This document shows positions 32,540 through 42,664 of a stretch of DNA of 64,000 nucleotides, in pieces. The stretch is taken from contig NZ_NIQU01000002.1 in NCBI RefSeq assembly GCF_002741105.1, positions 124,001 through 188,000 of the forward strand, read 5' to 3'. A model generated the notes under the pieces. It did not search any database. It was not told the origin of the DNA and worked only from the letters and a program-made list of their open reading frames with translations. The position numbers and the translations under genes were made by a program. The stretch is from Pseudomonas sediminis (lineage in GTDB: Bacteria > Pseudomonadota > Gammaproteobacteria > Pseudomonadales > Pseudomonadaceae). Every line of letters starts with the position of its first letter. Positions within the stretch are counted from its first letter, which is position 1.

Positions 32540-33451
32540 ATGCCTCCACTAGCAACCGCACACCCTGCCCTGCAAAGCCTGCGAGCCTTGCTCAACGGCT
32601 TCGCTCAGATCTTCCTGCAACAGCACCCCGGCTGCGGCCTGCTGGTGCTGATCGCCATCCTCATCGGCGCCCCTGAACTGTTGCCCGGCGCCCTGCTCGG
32701 CGGCCTGACCTCGATGCTACTCGCGCAACGCCGTGGCTACCCACCTGCCGATATCGCCATCGGCCTGTATGGCTACAACGGCATTCTGCTCGGCCTGCTA
32801 CTCAGCCTGAAACTGCCATGGACACCGCTGCTACCCGTGCTAATCATCACCAGTGCAGCCTTTTCCAGCCTGCTGCTGGCGCCCTGGATGCAGCGCATGC
32901 GCAAACATGACTGGCTGCCCGCCTTCACCTTTCCCTTCGTGCTGCTGGGTTGGCTGATGCTGGCACTGGTCATCCGGCTACAACTGCCCCTCGATACGCC
33001 AGCCGGCACGCCCGCTGCACCGGAGCTGAGTTTCCTGCAGCTGCTACTCGGCGTGCTGCGCGGCTTGGGTCAGGTCATCTTTCTCGACTCGCCCCTGGCT
33101 GGCCTGTGCCTGCTGATCGGATTGCGCCTGGCCGATGGCCGCACGGCGCTGTGGGCGTTATTGGGCTCCAGCAGCGGCTCGGCACTGGCTCTGTTCTACG
33201 GTTGGCCCAGCGATGGCACGCTGGCCGGTCTCTACGGCTACAACGCCACCCTCGCCGCCATCGCCCTGGCCCAGGTTTATCGCTGCCCATTGGTCCCCGC
33301 AGTGGGAATTATCCTTGCCCTGGTCCTGCAACCGGGTTTCAGCGCACTGGGCCTACCAGCCCTGACCATGCCATTCATACTCGCCTGCTGGCTGGTGAAA
33401 GCCAGCGCTCAGAGCTGGCAACAGGCTGTGAAGCGCAGCACACCCTCCTGA
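32540..33451 (+). CDS. Urea transporter (UT/SLC14 family)
   Basis: The 303-residue inner membrane protein has the internal duplication of urea channels. Two related half-repeats carry IAIGLYGYNGILLGLLLSL in the first half and LAGLYGYNATLAAIAL in the second, each near an urea-selectivity helix. About ten membrane segments are present. By position it may carry the urea released during allantoate and ureidoglycolate breakdown; the direction of flow is not known and no urease gene is in the window. The ATG lacks a clear ribosome site. Confidence 0.85.
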   Translation: MPPLATAHPALQSLRALLNGFAQIFLQQHPGCGLLVLIAILIGAPELLPGALLGGLTSMLLAQRRGYPPADIAIGLYGYNGILLGLLLSLKLPWTPLLPVLIITSAAFSSLLLAPWMQRMRKHDWLPAFTFPFVLLGWLMLALVIRLQLPLDTPAGTPAAPELSFLQLLLGVLRGLGQVIFLDSPLAGLCLLIGLRLADGRTALWALLGSSSGSALALFYGWPSDGTLAGLYGYNATLAAIALAQVYRCPLVPAVGIILALVLQPGFSALGLPALTMPFILACWLVKASAQSWQQAVKRSTPS

Positions 33452-33622
33452 GGCCTGGCAACAGCAGAAGCAGCTCTTCAGCTCGTAAAAACTGAACTAC
33501 CGCTACGCTCGGAGGGCTAATGGATATCTGCCACGCCGAGCGATGCCAATGCGCTACATCATTTTCTGTCCCGCTACTGCCGTGTCGCCTGCGTTTAGTG
33601 CCTCGTTGCAGGATGCCTGGCG

Positions 33623-34648
33623 ATGAGCCCAGCGCCTGACGACATCGATCTACCCGCCGACCTGCGTTATGTCGACGACAGCATGCCGGGTATCAGCCGG
33701 CGCAAGCTGCGTGGCAAGTTCTGCTATTTCGACAGCCAGGGCCAACGCATCCGCGACAAGCGACAAGTGGCCCGCATCGATGCCCTGGCAGTGCCGCCCG
33801 CCTATACCGAAGTGTGGATCTGCCCATTTCCCAACGGCCACCTGCAGGCAACCGGCCGCGATGCCCGCGGGCGCAAGCAATACCGCTACCACGCGCGCTG
33901 GCGCGAAATCCGCGATGCCGACAAATACGCCAGCCTGCTGGCATTCGGCAAAGCCTTGCCAGCACTGCGTGAAGCCCTGCAGCAGCACCTGAGCCTGTGC
34001 GAGCACCGTCGCGAGAAAGTGTTGGCCACCGTGATCATGCTGCTGGACAACACCCTGATCCGGGTCGGCAACGCCCGTTACGCGCGGGAAAATCGCTCCT
34101 ATGGCCTGACCACACTGCGCAATCGTCACGTCGAGGTACAAGGCAGCACGATTCGCTTCCACTTCCGTGGCAAGAGCGGTATCGAACACGAGGTACAGGT
34201 CAGTGACCGCCGCCTGGCCCGCATCATCCAGCGGTGCCTGGAACTGCCCGGGCAACACCTGTTCCAGTATCTGGACGAGGATGGCGAACGTCGCGCGGTG
34301 ACCTCCACCGACATCAACGACTACCTGCGTGAGCTGACCGGCGCAGACTTCACCGCCAAGCACTACCGCACCTGGGCCGGCAGCGCGCTGGCCCTGACGC
34401 TGCTACGCGAGCTCGAATGGCAGCCGGAAAGTGCGGCCAAGAAACATGTGGTGGCCATGGTCAAGGAAGTGGCTGAGCAATTGCGCAATACGCCGGCCGT
34501 CTGCCGCAAGTGCTACATCCACCCTGCCTTGCTCGAAGCCTTCCAGGCTGGCGATCTGGCCGGTATCCGCCTGGCAGCGCCGCGCAAGGGCCTGCGTGCA
34601 GAAGAAAGCCTGTTGATGCGTTTTCTGGAAAAACTGCCGCCCGCCTGA
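33623..34648 (+). CDS. DNA topoisomerase IB (poxvirus-like)
   Basis: The 341-residue type IB topoisomerase relaxes supercoils by a 3'-phosphotyrosyl intermediate. The N-terminal domain runs through RKLRGKFCYFD to GRDARGRKQYRYHARWRE. The catalytic domain includes VRIGNARYA-like IRVGNARYARENRSYGLTTL, FRGKSGIEHEV and the KHYRTWAGSALAL arginine/histidine block. The active tyrosine is probably in CRKCYIHP. These bacterial enzymes are accessory and often horizontally exchanged. It is separated from the urea transporter gene by 171 bases without visible features. Confidence 0.9.
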   Translation: MSPAPDDIDLPADLRYVDDSMPGISRRKLRGKFCYFDSQGQRIRDKRQVARIDALAVPPAYTEVWICPFPNGHLQATGRDARGRKQYRYHARWREIRDADKYASLLAFGKALPALREALQQHLSLCEHRREKVLATVIMLLDNTLIRVGNARYARENRSYGLTTLRNRHVEVQGSTIRFHFRGKSGIEHEVQVSDRRLARIIQRCLELPGQHLFQYLDEDGERRAVTSTDINDYLRELTGADFTAKHYRTWAGSALALTLLRELEWQPESAAKKHVVAMVKEVAEQLRNTPAVCRKCYIHPALLEAFQAGDLAGIRLAAPRKGLRAEESLLMRFLEKLPPA

Positions 34649-34707
34649 GGCCATCAACTATAGTCGCGACTACCGCCTGCAGGCTGCCACCAAGGAACGA
34701 TGCACGC

Positions 34708-35097
34708 ATGAACGGATGGATACTGGGCCTGAGCCTGCAACTGTTGGCCGCGCCGTTGCTGGCCGAAGAGGTGATGACGGTGATCGGGCCGGTGCAGCAG
34801 ATCGAGGTGATCGAGATCGGCCAAGGCCCCAACACGGCCGTGGACCGCTGCGAGGAGCATAGCGTGAGCGCAGAGGAAGTCGCCGACTTCCTGCGCCACG
34901 CCATCGTCATCACCAACCGCCAGGAACACGACTGGTACCTCTACAGCCCCTGTTACGCCACCGGCACGTTGACCAGCCGTTACGGTCAGTGGCACTGGCT
35001 GCTACGTAACATGGGCACGGGCTGGCTGACGGCGGTCACCGGCGAGACCTTGGTGCTCGGTGATCCCAGGCAGGAGTCGTCGCTGGAAGGGGATTAG
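34708..35097 (+). CDS. Small exported protein of unknown function
   Basis: The family was not recognised. The 129-residue product begins with a signal peptide (MNGWILGLSLQLLAAPLLAEE) and has two cysteines (DRCEEHSVSAEEV and YSPCYATGTL) that could form a disulfide in the periplasm. The mature part is rich in Glu and Trp. It lies 59 bases after the topoisomerase gene and 64 bases before the potassium channel gene, all on the plus strand. AAGGAA is 11 bases upstream of the chosen ATG, rather far. Confidence 0.6.
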   Translation: MNGWILGLSLQLLAAPLLAEEVMTVIGPVQQIEVIEIGQGPNTAVDRCEEHSVSAEEVADFLRHAIVITNRQEHDWYLYSPCYATGTLTSRYGQWHWLLRNMGTGWLTAVTGETLVLGDPRQESSLEGD

Positions 35098-35161
35098 AAG
35101 CCTTGCCCTCGCTCCGCCTTCTTGCCTAGGCTGTGCCCTTTCGCTTGATTTGGACCTTGCC

Positions 35162-36028
35162 ATGGAAAACCGGCAGAGCTGGCGCCAACGCCTTTACATC
35201 ATCATTTTCGAAACCAGTACACCGGCGGCGCAGCGCTTCGACAACTGGCTGCTGGTGGCTATTCTCGCCAGCCTGGTGGTGGTGATGCTCGATAGCATCG
35301 AGCGCTTTCACAGCCAATATGCGGGGATATTCAGTGCCCTGGAGTGGTTTTTCACCGCCCTGTTCGCCATCGAGTACGGCCTGCGCTTGTACAGCTCGCC
35401 GAAGCCGATGCGCTATGTCTTCAGTTTCTTCGGCCTGGTGGATCTGCTCGCGGTGCTGCCAGCGATCCTGGCGTTGATGTTCGCCGATGCGCAGTACCTG
35501 ATGATCGTCCGTGTCATCCGCATGATCCGTATCTTCCGTGTGCTCAAGCTGCGCCAGTACCTGACTCAGGCCAACTTCCTGCTGGTAGCGCTGCGCGGCA
35601 GCAAACAGAAGATCGTGGTGTTTCTGGTGTCCGTCTCGACCTTGGTCACCGTATATGGCGCGCTGATGTACGTCATCGAAGGCCCGGCCAATGGCTTCAC
35701 CAGCATTCCCACCAGTATTTACTGGGCGGTGGTGACGTTGACCACCGTAGGTTTCGGCGACATCACTCCGCAAACCCCCATAGGCCAGATGCTCGCTACG
35801 CTGGTGATGATCACCGGCTACTCGATCATCGCCGTACCTACCGGTATTTTCACCGCCGAACTGGCCAACGCCATGCGCCAGGACGGTCTTATGGAGCACG
35901 ACTGCCCGCATTGTCGCAAGAACCGTCACGAGTACAGTGCGGCGTTCTGTAGCCGCTGCGGTGGACCGCTGTTCAGCAGACAAGTCGAGCAGTCAGCGTC
36001 GTCGCAAAACACACCTGAAACAGACTGA
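35162..36028 (+). CDS. Voltage-gated potassium channel with C-terminal zinc ribbon
   Basis: The 288-residue inner membrane ion transporter has six helices. S4 carries regularly spaced arginines (RVIRMIRIFRVLKLRQ), and the pore has the potassium selectivity filter TTVGFGD followed by an S6 helix. After the pore a short cytoplasmic tail has two Cys pairs, CPHC and CSRC about 17 residues apart, forming a probable zinc ribbon. ATG 35162 was chosen because the conserved protein starts there. The tail may control assembly or gating; that is inference. Confidence 0.9.
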   Translation: MENRQSWRQRLYIIIFETSTPAAQRFDNWLLVAILASLVVVMLDSIERFHSQYAGIFSALEWFFTALFAIEYGLRLYSSPKPMRYVFSFFGLVDLLAVLPAILALMFADAQYLMIVRVIRMIRIFRVLKLRQYLTQANFLLVALRGSKQKIVVFLVSVSTLVTVYGALMYVIEGPANGFTSIPTSIYWAVVTLTTVGFGDITPQTPIGQMLATLVMITGYSIIAVPTGIFTAELANAMRQDGLMEHDCPHCRKNRHEYSAAFCSRCGGPLFSRQVEQSASSQNTPETD

Positions 36029-36071
36029 AGCAAAACCGATCGGCCAGCGCGTGGTCATAAAGTCGCCCCCT

Positions 36072-36093
36072 GGGCTATAAAGCCCGCCTTTTT
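36072..36093 (+). terminator. Small hairpin with T run before the anion transporter
   Basis: GGGCT / AGCCC with an ATAA loop is followed by GCCTTTTT. The five-base stem is weak. It may end the channel transcript or act as a leader element for the next gene. Confidence 0.4.
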
Positions 36094-36111
36094 AGTTTAA
36101 GGAAGCGCGCC

Positions 36112-37569
36112 ATGGCCGTTACCACCAATGAATCCACGGCACCTGCCAAGGCTGCCTGGATTGGTCTGATTCTGGGACCCTTGCTACTGCTCGTCTGCCT
36201 GGTCACCGAGCCGCCAGCCGGCCTCTCCAGCACCGCCTGGGCCACCATCGGCCTGACCCTGCTGATGGCCACCTGGTGGTCGACCGAAGCCATTCCGATC
36301 CCGGCCACTTCGCTGCTGCCGATCCTGTTGATCCCGGCACTGGGCATCGACAGCCTCAATGCCGCCACCGCACCCTACGCCAACCCGACCATCTACCTGT
36401 TCCTCGGTGGTTTCGTCCTGGGCCTGGCCATGGAGCGCTGGAACCTGCACAAGCGCATCGCGCTGATGACGCTGCTGGCCATGGGCAGCAAGCCGAGCCG
36501 GCAGATCGCTGGTTTCATGATGGCCACGGCCTTCCTCAGCATGTGGGTGAGCAACACCGCTACCACCATCATGATGCTGCCTATCGGCCTTTCGGTGATC
36601 GGCATGCTCACCAGCGAGAAGAGCACCGGCGAAGCCGATCGTGAGCGCTTCGCCACTGCCTTGCTGCTGGCGATTGCTTACGCCGCCAGTGTAGGCGGTA
36701 TCGCCACGCTGATCGGCACCCCACCGAATGCCTTGCTGGCCGCCTTCCTCGCCGACAACTATGACGTTCAGATCGGCTTCGGCCAGTGGATGCTGCTCGG
36801 CGTGCCAGTAGCCGTGATCATGCTGGCGTTCATCTGGTGGTGGCTGACCCGTGGCGGCTTCAACCTGGCCGGACATGACAGCACGCAACTGATCCGCAGC
36901 GAACTGGCCGAACTCGGCCCACTGAGCCGTGGCGAGAAGCTGGTGGCGCTGGTGTTCGTGGCCACGGCACTGGCCTGGGTGTTCCAGCCGCTGATCGGCG
37001 AATGGGTATCGGGCGTCAACGACACCAGCATCGCCATCGCCGCGGCGCTGGCGCTGTTCATCATCCCGGTGGATACCAAGCAGCGCGTGTTCCTGATGAA
37101 CTGGGAAAGCGCCAGCAAACTGCCCTGGGGCGTGCTGCTGCTATTCGGCGGCGGCCTGTCGCTGGCGGGTGTGATTCGCAGCACCGGCCTGGCCGAGTGG
37201 ATCGCGCAAAGCCTCGGCGCACTGAGCGCCCTACCGGTGATCGCGATGATCGGCGTGGTGGTACTGGTGATCATCTTCTTGACCGAAGTCACCTCCAACA
37301 CCGCCACCGCTGCCGCCTTCTTGCCGCTGCTGGGGGCGCTAGCCGTAGCGCAGGGTATGCCGGCCGAACTGCTGGCGATTCCTGCCGCCATCGCCGCCAG
37401 TTGCGCCTTCATGATGCCGGTGGCAACGCCGCCCAATGCCATCGTGTTCGGCACCGGGCACATGAAGATACAGTCGATGATCAAGGCGGGCTTCGTCCTC
37501 AACCTGTTCGGCGTGGTGCTGGTGACGCTGATCTGCTACCTGCTGGTGGGCATGATCTGGGCGCATTGA
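36112..37569 (+). CDS. DASS-family (SLC13) sodium:anion symporter
   Basis: The 485-residue inner membrane transporter has about 11-12 segments and the two SNT motifs of the family: SNTATTIMMLPIG in the first half and TSNTATAAAFLPLLG in the second. Both are followed by the paired P-loops (IGTPPNALLAAF and VATPPNAIVFGTG). Substrates are typically C4-dicarboxylates, citrate or sulfate; the choice cannot be made here. AAGGAAG precedes the ATG. A strong bidirectional terminator follows at 37589. Confidence 0.9.
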   Translation: MAVTTNESTAPAKAAWIGLILGPLLLLVCLVTEPPAGLSSTAWATIGLTLLMATWWSTEAIPIPATSLLPILLIPALGIDSLNAATAPYANPTIYLFLGGFVLGLAMERWNLHKRIALMTLLAMGSKPSRQIAGFMMATAFLSMWVSNTATTIMMLPIGLSVIGMLTSEKSTGEADRERFATALLLAIAYAASVGGIATLIGTPPNALLAAFLADNYDVQIGFGQWMLLGVPVAVIMLAFIWWWLTRGGFNLAGHDSTQLIRSELAELGPLSRGEKLVALVFVATALAWVFQPLIGEWVSGVNDTSIAIAAALALFIIPVDTKQRVFLMNWESASKLPWGVLLLFGGGLSLAGVIRSTGLAEWIAQSLGALSALPVIAMIGVVVLVIIFLTEVTSNTATAAAFLPLLGALAVAQGMPAELLAIPAAIAASCAFMMPVATPPNAIVFGTGHMKIQSMIKAGFVLNLFGVVLVTLICYLLVGMIWAH

Positions 37570-37588
37570 GCACGGATCACAGCCAATG

Positions 37589-37614
37589 AAAACGGCGCCT
37601 TCGGGCGCCGTTTT
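37589..37614. terminator. Bidirectional terminator between the anion transporter and ccm operon
   Basis: An 11-base perfect stem (AAAACGGCGCC / GGCGCCGTTTT) has a TTCG loop and T residues on either strand. It can end both the rightward transporter and the leftward ccm transcript. A small GCGGGT / ACCCGC hairpin follows at 37629. Confidence 0.9.
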
Positions 37615-37653
37615 CGTTAGGAATGCAAAGCGGGTGAAACCCGCCCTACGGGA

Positions 37654-37980
37654 TCAGCGGTTCTGGTACTGGCGAAACAACCCGGGCGGAATGCCCGAGC
37701 TGTCGGTGTCCTTCCACGGCCCACCGGCTTGCGACGACCAGCTCCAGCCACCATCCCAGCGATAGAACACACGCTCACGGTAGTAGAGATCCCGCGCACC
37801 TTCGACCACATAGACGCCCAAGCCCGGATTCCAATGGCTCTTCACCCCAGGCGGCGGTGCGTAGCGCGGGTGCGATGGCTGCTGTACCGGTGGCAGCTCC
37901 CCCACCGGCGCGCTCGGTTGCTGCAGTACACAGCCACTCAGGCCGAGCCCGAGTGCGCAGGCCAGCGCCAGGCGCTTCAC
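37654..37980 (-). CDS. Small lipoprotein at the end of the ccm operon
   Basis: The function is unknown. The 108-residue protein has a lipoprotein signal with lipobox LSGC (Cys at 17), a proline-rich stretch, then a compact aromatic domain ([30 protein letters not shown]). No Asp follows the lipidated cysteine, which favours outer-membrane sorting. Its ATG overlaps the ccmI stop by four bases, so it is translated with the cytochrome c maturation genes. Whether it works with them is unproven. Confidence 0.75.
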   Translation of the reverse strand: MKRLALACALGLGLSGCVLQQPSAPVGELPPVQQPSHPRYAPPPGVKSHWNPGLGVYVVEGARDLYYRERVFYRWDGGWSWSSQAGGPWKDTDSSGIPPGLFRQYQNR

Positions 37981-39188
37981 TGGGTCTGCCCGTCGCGGCT
38001 GTCGATCAGCAGCGCCTGAACGTCACGGGCGGTATTGGCAACCGGGCCAGTCTGGCCCGTCCATTCGCCCTGGGTGGCGTTACCCGCACGGGATACACGC
38101 GCCACCAGCTGTACCTGGTCGAATCGGGAAATCTTCAGTTCGGGCATCATTGCATCCACGTCGGATAGGCTGATCTGCACCGGCAGGTCGGAGACCTTCA
38201 GGCGTTTGACTGCCAGCGGCATCGGTGGGCCGCTGAGTGCACGGGCGAAGACGAATACGGCATCGTCCGGCTGCACGTTCTGCTGCACCTCGGGCGACAG
38301 CGACACGCTGACCTCCAACGCATGCACCTTGGCACTCGGCGCGGCTGCCGCATTGGGCTGCTCGCCCTCGCTCATCTGCTGGCGGGCGCGCTCGATACCA
38401 CCGGCGATGGCCGCACGCGACGGGTCTTGCTCCGGCAGCACGGCGACCAGACGCTCCCAGTAGAGCACGGCATCAGCATAGCGCTGGTTTTCATAGGCGG
38501 CGATACCAAGCAGGCCCAGGCTGGTGACCTCTTGCGGGTCGGCCTTCAGCGCTTCGTCGGTGAGCGCCTGCATCTGCTCACTCCACTGCTTGCCTTCAGC
38601 GAAGTACAACGCCTGCGCCCACTGGCCGAGCAGTTCCGGGGCGCGCCCGGCAATTTCCACGGCACGCTCGAACGCCTTGGCGGCATCGCCAGCGCGCTCC
38701 TGCGCCATGTAGGTACGGCCGAGGAAGTACCAGGCCTCGGCGGAGTCTGGCTGCTGCTGGACAGTCTGCTCCAGGCGCGCAGTCATTTCCTCGATGCTCT
38801 GCGGCTGCGCAGCGGCCAGTTGGCGAGTCTGTACGACCTCATCGACCGCGCCCCAATGCAGGTACAGGGCCACGCCCAGCAAAGGTACCAACAGCGCCGA
38901 AACTAGCGGAATCTTGCCGCCGAGCACGCTGCTGCGGCGCTGCACGCCTTCGGTGTCATCGAGCAGCTCGCGCGCGGCCTCGGCGCGGCCGGCCTCCATC
39001 TGCGCATCATCGAGTACGCCGGCCTGACGCTGGTTTTCCAGCTCCTGCAGGCGCTCCTGATAGAGGGTGACGTTGAGTGCAGTACGGTCTTCTTCGGCCT
39101 GCAGCTTGCGAATACGCAGAACCGGAATCAGCAGAAACGCCAGGGCAGTCAGCAACAGCAGCCCAGCGGGCAACCAGAAATCGATCAT
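37977..39188 (-). CDS. ccmI: Cytochrome c maturation protein CcmI (apocytochrome chaperone)
   Basis: CcmI presents apocytochrome c to the heme lyase. The 403-residue protein has an N-terminal membrane helix pair around a basic loop ([20 protein letters not shown], then [20 protein letters not shown]) and a periplasmic TPR region ([20 protein letters not shown]). A C-terminal beta domain follows ([15 protein letters not shown]). It overlaps ccmH upstream by four bases and the lipoprotein gene downstream by four bases. Confidence 0.93.
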   Translation of the reverse strand: MIDFWLPAGLLLLTALAFLLIPVLRIRKLQAEEDRTALNVTLYQERLQELENQRQAGVLDDAQMEAGRAEAARELLDDTEGVQRRSSVLGGKIPLVSALLVPLLGVALYLHWGAVDEVVQTRQLAAAQPQSIEEMTARLEQTVQQQPDSAEAWYFLGRTYMAQERAGDAAKAFERAVEIAGRAPELLGQWAQALYFAEGKQWSEQMQALTDEALKADPQEVTSLGLLGIAAYENQRYADAVLYWERLVAVLPEQDPSRAAIAGGIERARQQMSEGEQPNAAAAPSAKVHALEVSVSLSPEVQQNVQPDDAVFVFARALSGPPMPLAVKRLKVSDLPVQISLSDVDAMMPELKISRFDQVQLVARVSRAGNATQGEWTGQTGPVANTARDVQALLIDSRDGQTQ

Positions 39189-39673
39189 CGGTCTTTCTTG
39201 TCCTGAGAGGCTTGTTCGAGCAACGCGGCGAGGCGCGCCTGCTCATTGGCGGAGAGGCCAGCGACTGGGCGATTCTTCTGCTCGCTACGGCGACGCAGAA
39301 CGATCACTCCGAGCACGCCGAACCCCAGTACCAGCAGGCCGGCCGGGCCATACCAAAGCAGCAGCGTGCGGCTAGTCAGCGGCGGTTTGTAGAGCACGAA
39401 ATCGCCATAGCGCGAGACCAGGAAATCGATGATCTCGTCGTTGCTCTTGCCCGCTTCGAGCATGCGGTAGATCTCGTTGCGCAGGTCCATGGCGATCGGC
39501 GCATCGGAATCGGCGATGTTCTGGTTCTGGCACTTCGGGCAACGCAGCTCTTCGACCAGATTGCGATAACGCTGGCGTTCGGCTTCATTGGCGAACTCGA
39601 AGGTATCGATGGCGGCATGCGCGCTGGCCAGTAGACCAAGCGACAAACCGGCAGAAATCAACAGGCGCTTCAT
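39185..39673 (-). CDS. ccmH: Cytochrome c maturation thioredoxin-like protein CcmH
   Basis: CcmH reduces apocytochrome cysteines before heme attachment. The 162-residue protein has a signal/anchor ([20 protein letters not shown]), the redox motif C45-P-K-C48 in [10 protein letters not shown], the [11 protein letters not shown] signature, and a C-terminal membrane helix. The ATG at 39673 overlaps the ccmG stop as ATGA. It corresponds to the short CcmH form, with the TPR part encoded separately as ccmI. Confidence 0.95.
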   Translation of the reverse strand: MKRLLISAGLSLGLLASAHAAIDTFEFANEAERQRYRNLVEELRCPKCQNQNIADSDAPIAMDLRNEIYRMLEAGKSNDEIIDFLVSRYGDFVLYKPPLTSRTLLLWYGPAGLLVLGFGVLGVIVLRRRSEQKNRPVAGLSANEQARLAALLEQASQDKKDR

Positions 39674-40209
39674 GGCTGGGCCTCGTCGACCAGCTGCTGG
39701 TAGATCGGCGCCAGCTGCTCGCGCCAGACACGCTCGTCGATGGTGCCGACGTACTTGTGGCGAATGATGCCCTTGGCATCGACGAAGAAAGTCTCCGGCG
39801 CGCCGTACACACCCAGGTCCAGCCCCAGGCTGCCCTTGGCATCTTCGATATTGAGCTGATAGGGGTTGTGCAGGTCGCGCAGCCATTTCTGCGCCGGCTC
39901 GCGCTGATCCTTGTAGTTGACCCCATGGATCACCACGCCAGCCTCGGCCAGTTTGTTCAGCACCGGATGTTCGTGACGGCAGGCCGGGCACCAGGTGGCC
40001 CAGACGTTGACCAGCGCAGGCCGACCCTTGATGTCAGCCTCAGTGAGAGTGCGCTCGGGATCGTCCAGCGACGGCAGGCTGAAAGCCGGGAACGGCTTGC
40101 CGATCAGCGCCGACGGCAGTTCGGATGGATCAAGGAACAGGCCGCGATAGAGGAATACGGCGATCGCCAGAAAGGCCAGCAGCGGCAACAGCAGGAGCAG
40201 GCGTCTCAT
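39670..40209 (-). CDS. ccmG: Thiol:disulfide interchange protein CcmG (DsbE)
   Basis: CcmG is a membrane-tethered, reducing thioredoxin-fold protein that keeps apocytochrome thiols reduced. The 179-residue protein has one N-terminal anchor helix, then the fold with WATWC74-P-A-C77 and the CcmG-specific acidic insert near GVNYKDQREPAQKWL. A cis-proline region (GAPETFFVD) follows. It overlaps its neighbours ccmF and ccmH by four bases each. Confidence 0.95.
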   Translation of the reverse strand: MRRLLLLLPLLAFLAIAVFLYRGLFLDPSELPSALIGKPFPAFSLPSLDDPERTLTEADIKGRPALVNVWATWCPACRHEHPVLNKLAEAGVVIHGVNYKDQREPAQKWLRDLHNPYQLNIEDAKGSLGLDLGVYGAPETFFVDAKGIIRHKYVGTIDERVWREQLAPIYQQLVDEAQP

Positions 40210-42179
40210 GCACTGGCCTCCTGCATGCCAAGGGCTTCGCGCACGCGGGTTCTGACCTTGATCCGGTAGCGCTTGTCGGCCGCGGCGAGGAAGCCACCGA
40301 AGCCCATCAGCAACGCACCCAGCCAGATCCAGCGGACGAACGGCTTGATGTGAATGCGTACGGCCCAGGCGCCCTGCTCCAGTGGCTCACCGAGGGCGAC
40401 GAAGAGGTCGCGAGTGAAACCAGCATCGATGCCCGCCTCGGTCATGGTCGCCTGCTGCACGGTGTACAGACGCTTCTCCGGGTGCAGCACCTTGATCTGC
40501 CGCTCGCCGTCGAATACGCGCACCGTGCCCTTATCGGAAATGAAATTGGGGCCCTCGTGATGCACGGCGCCGTCGAACTGGAAGCGATAGCCGGCCAGCT
40601 CCACGGAATCACCCGGCGCCATGCGCAGATCGCGCTCGTAGCTGCCAAGACTGGTAAGCACCACACCCAGGGCGCACACGGCGAAACCGAAGTGCGCCAT
40701 CTGCATGCCCCAGTAGCTGCGGCTCAGGCTCGGCAGCCCCTTGATCAGGCCCTTGTGGCGCGTCTTGTCGAGGATATCACGCACGCCAGCGAGGATTACC
40801 CAGAAGGCCAGCAGGCAGACGGCCAGTACAGCCCAGTGGAAATCACCATGCAAGAAGGTGGCGATGACCGCCAGGACCACACTGGCCACCAGTACCGGCG
40901 CCAGCATGCTGCCCAGCCATTTCAGCGGGGTATCCTTCCAGCGCACCAGTACGCCAACGCTGATCACCGCCATCAGCAGTGCCATCAGCGGCAGGAACAA
41001 CGCGTTGAAGTAAGGCGGGCCAACCGACAGCTTGGCGCCGGTCAGCGCATCGAGCACCAACGGGTAGAGGGTGCCGAGCAGAATCATCGCGGCCGACACC
41101 ACCAGCACGATGTTGTTGACCAACAGCAGCGTCTCACGCGACCACAGGCCAAAGCCGACCTGGCTCCTGACCACCGGCGCGCGCACAGCGAACAACGCCA
41201 GCGAACCACCCACCACCACCAGCAGGAAAGCGAGGATGAACACGCCGCGCTCCGGATCGGTAGCAAAGGCGTGTACCGAAGTCAGTACGCCGGAGCGAAC
41301 CAGGAAGGTGCCCAACAGGCTCAGGGAGAAGGCGGCGATGGCCAGCAGCACGGTCCAGCTCTTGAACACCCCGCGCTTCTCGGTCACGGCGAGGGAGTGA
41401 ATCAATGCGGTGCCCACCAACCAGGGCATGAAGGACGCGTTCTCTACCGGGTCCCAGAACCACCAGCCACCCCAACCCAGCTCGTAGTAGGCCCACCAGG
41501 AGCCCAGGGCGATACCGATGCCGAGGAAGGCCCAGGCGATGATGGTCCACGGACGCGACCAGCGCGCCCAGGCGGCGTCCAGCTTGCCGCCAAGCAAGGC
41601 GGCGATGGCGAAGGCGAAAGCCACCGAGAAACCGACATAGCCCATGTACAGCATCGGCGGATGCACGATCAGGCCGAAGTCCTGCAGCAGCGGGTTGAGG
41701 TCGCGGCCATCAGCCGGCGAGTTCGGCAGCAGGCGCTCGAAGGGGTTGGAGGTAACGATCAGGAACAGCAGGAAGCCGACACTGATCATGCCCATCACCG
41801 CCAGCACGCGTGCAAGCATTTCTTCCGGCAGATGGCGCGAGAAGATCGCCACGGCGAAGGTCCAGCCGGCCAGGATCAAGGCCCACAGCAGCAAGGAGCC
41901 TTCGTGTGCGCCCCATACCGCGCTGAACTTGTAGTACCAGGGCAGCGCGCTGTTGGAGTTGTTGGCCACGTAGGCGACGGAAAAATCGTCGACCATGAAG
42001 GCATAGGTCAGGCATATGAAGGAAAACAGCAAAAAGGCGAACTGACCCCAGGCAGCCGGCTGCGCCAGGCTCATCCACTGGTGGTCACCACGCCAGGCAC
42101 CGATCAGCGGCAGCGTCGCCTGTACCAGACACAGGCACAGCGCCAGGATCATCGCCAGATGGCCGAGCTCGGGGATCAT
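40206..42179 (-). CDS. ccmF: Cytochrome c heme lyase subunit CcmF
   Basis: CcmF attaches heme from CcmE to apocytochrome c. The 657-residue polytopic protein (about 15 helices) carries the tryptophan-rich heme-handling signature [19 protein letters not shown] near residue 250, flanked by conserved histidines (e.g. in TALIHSLAV). Length is typical. Start ATG at 42179 overlaps the ccmE stop. Confidence 0.96.
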   Translation of the reverse strand: MIPELGHLAMILALCLCLVQATLPLIGAWRGDHQWMSLAQPAAWGQFAFLLFSFICLTYAFMVDDFSVAYVANNSNSALPWYYKFSAVWGAHEGSLLLWALILAGWTFAVAIFSRHLPEEMLARVLAVMGMISVGFLLFLIVTSNPFERLLPNSPADGRDLNPLLQDFGLIVHPPMLYMGYVGFSVAFAFAIAALLGGKLDAAWARWSRPWTIIAWAFLGIGIALGSWWAYYELGWGGWWFWDPVENASFMPWLVGTALIHSLAVTEKRGVFKSWTVLLAIAAFSLSLLGTFLVRSGVLTSVHAFATDPERGVFILAFLLVVVGGSLALFAVRAPVVRSQVGFGLWSRETLLLVNNIVLVVSAAMILLGTLYPLVLDALTGAKLSVGPPYFNALFLPLMALLMAVISVGVLVRWKDTPLKWLGSMLAPVLVASVVLAVIATFLHGDFHWAVLAVCLLAFWVILAGVRDILDKTRHKGLIKGLPSLSRSYWGMQMAHFGFAVCALGVVLTSLGSYERDLRMAPGDSVELAGYRFQFDGAVHHEGPNFISDKGTVRVFDGERQIKVLHPEKRLYTVQQATMTEAGIDAGFTRDLFVALGEPLEQGAWAVRIHIKPFVRWIWLGALLMGFGGFLAAADKRYRIKVRTRVREALGMQEASA

Positions 42180-42664
42180 TGTGCACTCTCCTGCTGATAG
42201 CCCTGTTTGGCGGCTTTGGCCTCATTGTGCTTCTGCATCATTCCGCTCTTTTCCAGCGCCTGCATGACTTCAGGCGGCATGTAATTCTCGTCGTGCTTGG
42301 CCAGCACCTCGTCGGCTACCAGCACGCCTTGTTCATTGACCCGACCCAGGGCGACGATGCCCTGCCCTTCACGGAACAGATCCGGGAGGATGCCGTGGTA
42401 GCGAATGGTCACGCCGTGAGCGCCGTCGGTGACGACGAAGTCGACTTCCAGAGTATCGGCGGAACGCTTCACCGAGCCCTCTTCCACCAGGCCGCCGGCA
42501 CGGATGCGGGTATCGACCGGCGCCTCGCCATTGGCGATCTGGCTCGGGGTGTAGAACAGGTTGATGTTCTCCTGCAGCGCGGTCAGCGCCAGCGCAACGG
42601 CGATGCTGACGCCGCAGAGGATGGCCAGGACGATATACAGGCGTTTCTTGCGAACCGGATTCAC
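42176..42664 (-). CDS. ccmE: Heme chaperone CcmE
   Basis: CcmE binds heme covalently in the periplasm and passes it to CcmF. The 162-residue protein has one N-terminal anchor helix after a basic start ([18 protein letters not shown]), an OB-fold, and the heme-binding H124 with Y128 in [10 protein letters not shown]. Its start overlaps the ccmD stop as ATGA. Confidence 0.96.
   Translation of the reverse strand: MNPVRKKRLYIVLAILCGVSIAVALALTALQENINLFYTPSQIANGEAPVDTRIRAGGLVEEGSVKRSADTLEVDFVVTDGAHGVTIRYHGILPDLFREGQGIVALGRVNEQGVLVADEVLAKHDENYMPPEVMQALEKSGMMQKHNEAKAAKQGYQQESAQ

Noticed and set aside
40125..42197. A 690-codon open frame on the plus strand opposite ccmF
   Set aside because: It lies wholly antisense to ccmF, which has the WGGWWFWDP signature and overlapping operon neighbours. 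The antisense product is Gln/His/Arg-rich, as expected from the complement of GC-biased codons.
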